The notes beneath the pieces were generated by a model. That model had not been told where the DNA came from, searched no databases, and worked only from the letters and a program-made list of their open reading frames with translations. Positions 4,732 to 9,536 of a stretch of DNA of 9,536 nucleotides are shown here, piece after piece. Both the position numbers and the translations under genes were made by a program. The stretch is from assembly GCA_036556965.1 (NCBI GenBank), contig DATBIO010000160.1:1-9536 (forward strand), given 5' to 3'. How positions within the stretch are numbered: position 1 is the stretch's first letter; every line of letters begins with the position of its first letter. The DNA is from DATBIO01 sp036556965. GTDB taxonomy: Bacteria; Acidobacteriota; Vicinamibacteria; Fen-336.

Positions 4732-5295
4732 GTGGAGACTCCGTCACCGCCGGCGCGTCGCTGCCCCTTCTGCGGTGAGGTGCACGCGGAGGGCGTGCGG
4801 AGCTGTCCCGGCGATCCCGCGCAGCCGCCCCTCGCCTCGCGCCGTGGGCTGTACGCGCTGGCCACGGCCAGCCTGGCCCTGGCCGTGGGCGTGGCCCTCC
4901 TCGTGCGCAGCGTGTTCACGGGGGTCTTCCTGGAGACCCCGGCCACACCGTCGCCGCCGGCGGCGACCGCGGGCCCCGCGTCGCCCGTCCCGCCGGTGCC
5001 TCCCGCGCCGGTGGGCGGCGTGGAGACGCTGCCCGCGCCCCTGCCGTCCGAGGAGCAGGCGCGATCGGTGCGGCGCGACGCGGACCTCGACGTGCCGGAG
5101 CGCCTGGCGGCGCGCGCGCGCGAGGTGCGCCAGTCGAGGCGGAGATACCGGGAGCTGGAGCGCGAGCTGGGCGCCCTCGGCGGGCCGACCAGCCCCGCCG
5201 CCCAGGAGACCCTGGCCGAGATGGAACAGCTGGCCCGCGAGCTGCGCCAGGCCGAGGCGGACCTGGACCGCGCCCGCCGGCGCCGAGGCGGCTAG
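4732..5295 (+). CDS. Zinc-ribbon / single-TM / coiled-coil protein of unknown function
   Basis: 187 residues from GTG 4732; the family is not recognised. Order of parts: a half zinc-ribbon CPFCGEVHAEGVRSC with C11, C14 and C25 plus H18 as possible ligands; one membrane helix at about 39-58, extending hydrophobically to 67; a Pro/Ala-rich linker (about 69-105); and two charged helical stretches likely to be coiled coils (about 115-145 and 155-185), rich in Arg and Glu and ending RARRRRGG. This suggests an N-terminal zinc-binding head on one side of the inner membrane and a helical tail on the other. The frame continues open upstream to 4606, but GTG 4732 gives a sensible N-terminus just before the CPxC motif and lies 6 nt after a -10-like hexamer. 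It stops 26 nt before the GT-C-like gene and may be cotranscribed with it. Confidence 0.7.
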   Translation: METPSPPARRCPFCGEVHAEGVRSCPGDPAQPPLASRRGLYALATASLALAVGVALLVRSVFTGVFLETPATPSPPAATAGPASPVPPVPPAPVGGVETLPAPLPSEEQARSVRRDADLDVPERLAARAREVRQSRRRYRELERELGALGGPTSPAAQETLAEMEQLARELRQAEADLDRARRRRGG

Positions 5296-5321
5296 CCCCC
5301 GCCCTATTAGATGATGTCCCC

Positions 5322-7937
5322 GTGCCGCGTCTCTTTTCGCCGCTGGCACGGGGCGGGCTCGGGATCGGCGTCGCGCTCCTGGCCCTGGCCGTGCTGCGCC
5401 TGGATCCGGTGGGGGCCCACGCGCCGCTGCCCTGGCGCGCGCGCTCCCTCGCCTTGCCCGTCCTGTTGCTCGCGGTCCTCGCCGCCCTGACCGCGCGTGA
5501 GCGCCCCGCGCGCGGCTTCCGGCCCCTGGCGATGGCGGCGGGGGTCCTCGCCCTCGGCCTGTTCCTGGTGGTGCGCCTGCGCGAGCCGGCCGGGCTCGCC
5601 GCCGAGGCCGTGGGCGGGGGGCGGCGCCACGTCCTGCGTCCCGGTGCGGTGGACCTGGTGGGCGCCGACCTGGCCGCTCTCGACGGCGCGAGGCGCTGGA
5701 GCGTGCGGTGGAGGGGGCCGCTACGCGTGCCCGAGGGCGGCCTCCATCGCCTCTGGCTCGCGGGCCGCGGCCGCGCGGAGGTCACCATCGACGGCGGGCG
5801 CGTCCTCGTGGCCGCCGCCGATCCCCTGGCCGCCGGCGTCACCCTGCCCCTCTCCGCCGGCGCGCACGATCTGGTCGTGGACTACGCGCACGCCGGCCCC
5901 GGGCCGCGTCTCCGCCTGGGGTGGACGACGCCGGGCGGGCGGAGCGAGGCCATCCCGGCGCGCTTCCTGGGACATGGCCCGGCGCGATGGCTCTGGACCC
6001 TGACCGACGCGCTCGCTCTCGCCTGCGCCCTGGCCGCCGGCGCGGCCGCGGCCCTCGCGCCCTGGCCGCGGCCCGTACGCGCCGCGCCGCGCGCGTTCGG
6101 GCTCCGGGCCGTGCTCGCCTCCGCCGCCGGGCACGCGGTCGTCCTCCTGGCCATGAGCTGGCCGATGGCGCGGGACCCTGCCACCCTCGGACCGGTGGAC
6201 CGTCCGGACGGCCGTCTCAACGCCTGGATCATGGCGTGGGACGTCCACGCGCTCCTCCACCGTCCGTCGGACCTCTTCCAGGCCCCCGTCTTCCACCCCC
6301 TGCCCGACGCCCTCGCGTTCTCCGAGCACCTGCTCTTGCCCGCCCTGGCCACGCTGCCGGCCCAGCTCGCGGGGGGCCCCGTGCTCGCCTACAACCTCGT
6401 GCTGCTGGGCAGCGCGCTCGGCGCCGCGCTGGGCGTGCAGGCCCTGGTCCTGCGCGGGGGAGGCACGCTGCTGGCCGCCTTCGCCGCGGGCGCGCTGTTC
6501 GCGGCGGGTCCCCACCGCTGGGTCAACCTGCCGCACCTGCACGCCCACGCCGTGCTGTTCCTGCCGTTCGTGGCCCTGCTCTTCGACCGCTTCTGGGAGC
6601 GCCGCACGGTCCCGCGCGCGCTGGCGGTGGCGGCGGCGCTCGCGCTGCAGGCGCTCACCTCGATCTACGTGGCCGCCCTCTGCGCCGTGCTGCTCGCCTG
6701 CGCCATGGCCGTGGCCCTGGCCGGAGGGATGGGGTGGCGGGCGGCGGCCAGGCTGGCGGCGGCCCTCGTTCTCGCCGCGGGCGCCCTGTTCCCCCTGGCC
6801 CGGCCCTACTTCCGCATGCGTGCCGCGCTCGGCGAGGAGTTCCGGCTGGCGGACGTGTCGCTCTACGCCACGACGCCCGAGTCGTACCTGGCCAGCGGCG
6901 TCCGCTGGTACGGCGGGCTGGGGCGGCGCCACCTCGAGGGGGAGCGCGTGCGCGACCCGCTCTTTCCCGGCCTGACCCTGCTCGTGCTCGGCGTGGCCGG
7001 CCTGGCCGCGGCGCCGCCCCGCTACCGCGCGGTGGCCCTCCTGTGCTCCACGGTGGCCGTCGTCCTGTCCCTGGGACCCGCCACCGGGTTCTACCGCTTC
7101 CTCCACGAGCACGTCGTCCTCTTCCGGGGCATCCGGGCCCTGGGCCGCTTCGCGTCCCTTCCCGTGCTGTGCCTCGCCGTGCTCGCCGGCTTCGCCCTCT
7201 CGGCGCGGCGCGCCTGGAGCGTGGGGCTGGTCCTCGCCCTGGGCCTGGCCGAGGCCTGCGCGGTGCCCGTGCGCCTCGGCAGGTACACGCCCCCACCGGA
7301 GACGGCGCGCGGGCTGGCGGGCGGGCCGGGCGCGGTCGTGAGCCTTCCCGTGGGGGAGGACGACACGCAGGCCATGCTCGACGCCACCGCGCACTTCCGG
7401 CCGCTGGTGAACGGCGACTCCGGCTTCGTGCCGCGGCCCTACGTCCGGGTGCAGGAGCTGCTGGGCGGGCCGCTGGACGCCGACGGCCTCCGCCTCCTCC
7501 GTGCGCTGGGGGTGACGCAGGTCGTCGCGCGGTCGCCGCTCGGCCTGCCCCTGGCCACCGTGCACCACGACGGCACCGTCGGCGCGGTGCCGCCCGGGGA
7601 GCCCGCGCGCGAGGTGGCCGCGGGTGCCCCGGTGTGCACGCTGTGGACGCCGTCGGGGGCATGGCTCGACACGGGTGGGCCGCGCGACGTGGAGCGCGTG
7701 GCTTTCGAGCCGTCCGACCAGCCCTGGTGCGCCCGCCCGGCCGTGCACGCCTCTCTCGACGGGCGGTCCTGGCGCGCCGTGCCCGCCGAGGCCCGCCTCT
7801 CCGACGCCGCCTTCACGCTGCTGCGTCGCCCGCGCGACGGGCGCGCCGAGGTGCGGTTCGCTCCCACGCGTGCCCGCTTCCTGCGCCTCGATCCCTGCCT
7901 GCCCGCGCGCCCGGGCGCGCTCGAGGTCGGGCCCTGA
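5322..7937 (+). CDS. Large GT-C-like polytopic membrane protein with PA14-like and discoidin-like domains
   Basis: 871 residues. Three N-terminal membrane helices (about 13-26, 42-58, 67-85) are followed by a soluble PA14-like domain at about 107-216: WSVRWRGPLRVPEGGLHRLW, EVTIDGG, LSAGAHDLVVDY, RLRLGWTTPGG, IPARFL. About twelve more helices follow (223-650). After the helix at 262-281 comes SWPMARDPATLGPVDRPDG (279-297) with acidic residues in the first outer loop, then LNAWIMAWD, as in GT-C glycosyltransferases and YfhO-like proteins; FRGIRALGRFASL (601-613) is also shared with that group. Residues 660-775 are soluble, and 780-860 resemble an F5/8 type C (discoidin) domain (VHASLDGRSWRAV, ARFLRLDP). 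Likely role: lipid-linked sugar transfer at the periplasmic face, with two carbohydrate-binding modules; donor and acceptor unknown. GTG 5322 lacks a Shine-Dalgarno; the start is moderately secure. Confidence 0.82.
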   Translation: MPRLFSPLARGGLGIGVALLALAVLRLDPVGAHAPLPWRARSLALPVLLLAVLAALTARERPARGFRPLAMAAGVLALGLFLVVRLREPAGLAAEAVGGGRRHVLRPGAVDLVGADLAALDGARRWSVRWRGPLRVPEGGLHRLWLAGRGRAEVTIDGGRVLVAAADPLAAGVTLPLSAGAHDLVVDYAHAGPGPRLRLGWTTPGGRSEAIPARFLGHGPARWLWTLTDALALACALAAGAAAALAPWPRPVRAAPRAFGLRAVLASAAGHAVVLLAMSWPMARDPATLGPVDRPDGRLNAWIMAWDVHALLHRPSDLFQAPVFHPLPDALAFSEHLLLPALATLPAQLAGGPVLAYNLVLLGSALGAALGVQALVLRGGGTLLAAFAAGALFAAGPHRWVNLPHLHAHAVLFLPFVALLFDRFWERRTVPRALAVAAALALQALTSIYVAALCAVLLACAMAVALAGGMGWRAAARLAAALVLAAGALFPLARPYFRMRAALGEEFRLADVSLYATTPESYLASGVRWYGGLGRRHLEGERVRDPLFPGLTLLVLGVAGLAAAPPRYRAVALLCSTVAVVLSLGPATGFYRFLHEHVVLFRGIRALGRFASLPVLCLAVLAGFALSARRAWSVGLVLALGLAEACAVPVRLGRYTPPPETARGLAGGPGAVVSLPVGEDDTQAMLDATAHFRPLVNGDSGFVPRPYVRVQELLGGPLDADGLRLLRALGVTQVVARSPLGLPLATVHHDGTVGAVPPGEPAREVAAGAPVCTLWTPSGAWLDTGGPRDVERVAFEPSDQPWCARPAVHASLDGRSWRAVPAEARLSDAAFTLLRRPRDGRAEVRFAPTRARFLRLDPCLPARPGALEVGP

Positions 7938-7960
7938 AGACTTGCGACTCGCCGGGCGCA

Positions 7961-7976
7961 GGGAACGGCATTTGCA
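7961..7976 (+). promoter_or_regulatory. Candidate sigma-54 promoter upstream of the BON gene
   Basis: GGGAACG-N4-TTGCA matches the sigma-54 consensus TGGCACG-N4-TTGCA at 10 of 12 positions, including the invariant GG and GC with exact 10-nt spacing. Transcription would start near 7987 and give an 85-nt leader to the ATG at 8072. The site is inside the 134-bp gap after the GT-C-like gene. No enhancer-binding protein gene is in the window. Confidence 0.4.
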
Positions 7977-8021
7977 CTCTCCTCCCTCCTCGTTCGGAAG
8001 GCCGGGGCCGCTGAGCGTCGC

Positions 8022-8047
8022 CGGCGGGGGGAGGCGCCCTCCCGCCG
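8022..8047 (+). repeat. Imperfect GC hairpin in the leader of the BON gene
   Basis: GGGAGG (8029-8034) pairs with CCTCCC (8038-8043) around a CGC loop, and CGGC (8022-8025) pairs with GCCG (8044-8047) across a 3-nt bulge. It lacks a T-tract, so it is either a weak terminator after the GT-C-like gene or structure in the BON leader, ending 11 nt before the Shine-Dalgarno. Confidence 0.35.
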
Positions 8048-8071
8048 CCTTCGCGGCCAGGGGAGGAATCA

Positions 8072-8548
8072 ATGGACAAGCGGATCGTGTTCCTGGGCGG
8101 GCTGGGCCTCGGCGCCGGCCTCATGTACCTGTTCGACCCCCAGGCCGGCTCGCGGCGGCGCAAGCGCGCGGCCACGAAGACGGGAGGGGCCTGGCAACGG
8201 GGTGGGCAGGGCCTGGGCGCCTTCTCGCGCCAGGTCGGGACGCGCGCGCGGGGCATGGCGGAGGGCGTGCGCGTCCGCCTGCGCCCCGCCGTGGCCGACG
8301 ACATGACGCTGGCGGAGCGCGTGCGTGAGCGCCTCGGCCAGGCCGGCGTGGCCTCGCTCTCCGTGGACGTCAGCGTCCTCGACGGCTGCGCGCTGCTCGC
8401 GGGCCGGGTCCGCGAGGGCGACGTCGACGCGGTTCTGCGGGCGGCGGGGTCGGTTCCCGGCGTCCGGAGCGTGGAGAACCATCTCGACGTCCACGCGGGC
8501 CCCGAGGACGAGCCCGCGCCGGACGGGTCCCCCGCGCGCGCGAGCTAG
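8072..8548 (+). CDS. YtxH-like membrane-anchored BON domain protein
   Basis: 158 residues. A glycine-rich membrane segment FLGGLGLGAGLMYLFDP (7-23) is followed at once by a basic stretch (GSRRRKRAATK), the pattern of YtxH/cell-envelope anchor proteins. After a Gly/Arg linker, a BON domain spans about 78-142 (LAERVRERLGQAGV, SVLDGCALLAGRV, AAGSVPGVRSVENHLDVH); its conserved glycine and the VxGVxxVxN(H)L ending are visible. BON domains bind phospholipid and occur in envelope-stress proteins such as OsmY, so a role in envelope stability is likely by family, not shown. The ATG at 8072 has AGGGGAGG 5 nt upstream. A sigma-54-like site lies 96 nt before the start. The acidic tail after 142 is probably disordered. 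Confidence 0.88.
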   Translation: MDKRIVFLGGLGLGAGLMYLFDPQAGSRRRKRAATKTGGAWQRGGQGLGAFSRQVGTRARGMAEGVRVRLRPAVADDMTLAERVRERLGQAGVASLSVDVSVLDGCALLAGRVREGDVDAVLRAAGSVPGVRSVENHLDVHAGPEDEPAPDGSPARAS

Positions 8549-8588
8549 CGTGGCCCCGGGGGTGGCCCGCGTGGCATCCTTGGGGCCC

Positions 8589-9254
8589 ATGCTCTTCCAG
8601 GATCGCGCCCACGCGGGCCGCGCGCTGGCCGCGCGCCTGGAGGCCTACGCGGGCCGGCCCGGCGTGGTGGTCCTGGCCCTGCCCCGGGGAGGGGTTCCCG
8701 TGGCCTTCGAGGTGGCAAGCGCCCTGCGCGCGCCCCTCGACGTCTTCCTGGTGCGCAAGCTGGGCGCGCCCGGCCACGAGGAGCTGGCCATGGGCGCCCT
8801 GGCCACGGGCGGCGTGCGCGTGCTCAATGACGAGGTGGTGCGCGGCCTGGGCATCCCCGAGCACGTCATCGAGGAGGTGGCGCGGCGCGAAGGGGAGGAG
8901 CTGCGACGCCGGGAGACGGCCTACCGCGGCGGGCGGCCCCCCGCCGACCTCGCGGGCAAGACGGTGGTGATCGTGGACGACGGCCTGGCCACCGGCTCCA
9001 CCATGAAGGCGGCCGTGCGCGCCCTGCGCGCCCAGGGTCCGGCCCGCGTGGTGGTGGCCGTCCCCGTGGCCGCCGCCTCCACCTGCGCGGAGATGCGCAA
9101 CGAGGCGGACGACGTCGTGTGCGGCGCCACCCCGTCGCCGTTTCATGCCGTGGGGCAGTGGTACGGCGACTTCACCCAGACCACGGACGACGAGGTGAAC
9201 GCCCTGCTGGCGCGTGCGGAGCGCCCCCCGGTGAACGGTGAGCCCGCGCGCTGA
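8589..9254 (+). CDS. Phosphoribosyltransferase-fold protein (type I PRT)
   Basis: 221 residues from ATG 8589. The PRPP-binding signature VVIVDDGLATGST (126-138) is intact, and the family-typical N-terminal strand VVVLALPRGGVPVAFEVA (26-43) and DVFLVRKLGAPGHEELAMGA (51-70) are present. The C-terminal part has CGATPSPFHAVGQWYGDFTQTTDDEV (178-203), which marks the uncharacterised PRT subgroup that often neighbours or is fused to dienelactone hydrolase. The substrate base is unknown; it is not recognisably an adenine, hypoxanthine, uracil or orotate PRT. The frame is open far upstream through the BON gene, but alignment starts with MLFQDR; GGGG lies 3 nt before the ATG, a weak ribosome site. It follows the BON gene by 40 nt and overlaps the next gene by 17 nt. 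Confidence 0.9.
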   Translation: MLFQDRAHAGRALAARLEAYAGRPGVVVLALPRGGVPVAFEVASALRAPLDVFLVRKLGAPGHEELAMGALATGGVRVLNDEVVRGLGIPEHVIEEVARREGEELRRRETAYRGGRPPADLAGKTVVIVDDGLATGSTMKAAVRALRAQGPARVVVAVPVAAASTCAEMRNEADDVVCGATPSPFHAVGQWYGDFTQTTDDEVNALLARAERPPVNGEPAR

Positions 9255-9536
9255 GGGCGGCGCGCGCGCGGCGCTCGTGTCCGCGGACGGCGTCCGCCTC
9301 GAGGGCGACCTCGTGCTCCCCCCCCACGCGCGAGGCGTGGTCCTCTTCGCGCACGGCAGCGGCTCCAGCCGCCACAGCCCGCGCAACCGCCACGTCGCGG
9401 CCCGCCTGCAGGAGGCGGGCCTGGGCACGCTGCTGATGGACCTCCTCACCCCCGAGGAGGAACGGAGCGACGCCCGCGACGGCCACCTGCGCTTCGACAT
9501 TCCGCTGCTGGCCCGCCGCCTGGAGGCCGCCGTGTC
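9238..9536 (+). CDS. Dienelactone-hydrolase-like alpha/beta hydrolase (3' end outside window)
   Basis: About 99 codons are present, in the +1 frame, with the rest cut by the window edge. The strand VRLEGDLVLP is followed by GVVLFAHGSGSSRHSPRNR, in which HGSGSS is the oxyanion-hole turn after the first core strand, then VAARLQEAGLGTLLMDLLTPEE and RFDIPLLARRL. These fit the dienelactone hydrolase-like family found next to, or fused with, this type of PRT. The nucleophile elbow, acid and histidine lie outside the window. The start is uncertain: GTG 9238 overlaps the PRT end by 17 nt, suggesting coupling; GTG 9277 is an alternative. A run of eight C (9318-9325) lies within the early coding region. 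The frame is clear by coherence of the protein. Confidence 0.82.
   Translation, partial: MSPRAEGGARAALVSADGVRLEGDLVLPPHARGVVLFAHGSGSSRHSPRNRHVAARLQEAGLGTLLMDLLTPEEERSDARDGHLRFDIPLLARRLEAAV

Noticed and set aside
4638..4946. Upstream extension of the first Nudix protein to 4946
   Set aside because: It would cross the divergent promoter region and the zinc-ribbon gene, and is low complexity; family similarity starts at the ATG 4637.
5721..8072. 783-codon open frame on the minus strand opposite the GT-C-like gene
   Set aside because: Low-complexity Gly/Arg/His/Gln-rich translation with no membrane or domain pattern; a usual antisense shadow in very GC-rich DNA, while the plus frame has coherent helices and domains.
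9260..9270. Alternating GC tract, possible Z-DNA (also near 5110-5122)
   Set aside because: Short CG alternations are expected in coding DNA of this composition; no further sign of function.
1..9536. Mobile element, CRISPR, toxin-antitoxin, phage or defence system
   Set aside because: No transposase, integrase, long terminal or direct repeats, spaced repeat array or recognised defence domain was found on either strand.

Overview
The window is very GC-rich (clearly above 70% by eye) and densely packed with short-spaced bacterial genes. Many starts are GTG, stops are mixed, and no rRNA, tRNA, CRISPR, transposase or phage gene is visible. The gene content (TrmB-type regulator, Gdx exporter, TerC protein, CoA-type Nudix, YtxH/BON protein, phosphoribosyltransferase next to dienelactone hydrolase, large GT-C-like membrane protein) suits a free-living high-GC bacterium such as a myxobacterium/deltaproteobacterium or a Rokubacteria/Acidobacteria-type soil lineage. 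The sequence alone does not settle the taxon.

Left part (1-2578): a truncated terC-family gene and a trmB-family regulator lie on the minus strand. Divergent from trmB is a plus-strand run of a VOC/glyoxalase-fold gene, a small multidrug resistance protein of the Gdx (SugE, guanidinium exporter) type, and a TlpA-like thioredoxin-fold protein that has lost the first active-site cysteine. The trmB/VOC intergenic region carries a perfect 6-N6-6 inverted repeat that is a good operator candidate.

Middle (2575-5321): a minus-strand operon encodes an IPP-isomerase-like Nudix hydrolase, a CoA-pyrophosphatase-type Nudix hydrolase and ThiD, with 9-nt and -4-nt junctions. thiD converges on the thioredoxin-like gene so tightly that both stop codons share one CTAG. 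Divergent from this operon is a small zinc-ribbon, single-TM, coiled-coil protein. The 94-bp divergent region is rich in inverted repeats, and each flanking gene has an A/T-rich -10-like hexamer 6-8 nt before its start codon, suggesting leaderless or nearly leaderless transcripts.

Right part (5322-9536): an 871-residue polytopic membrane protein resembles GT-C glycosyltransferases. It carries a PA14-like domain between its third and fourth membrane segments and a discoidin-like C-terminal domain. After a 134-bp gap with a candidate sigma-54 promoter come a YtxH/BON membrane-anchored protein, a phosphoribosyltransferase and the start of a dienelactone-hydrolase-like alpha/beta hydrolase that runs off the window.

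No obviously new defence or mobile system is present. The most interesting items are the PA14/GT-C/discoidin architecture, the symmetric leaderless-type promoters, the trmB operator candidate, the sigma-54-like site, and the cysteine-lacking thioredoxin-fold protein beside a Gdx exporter.
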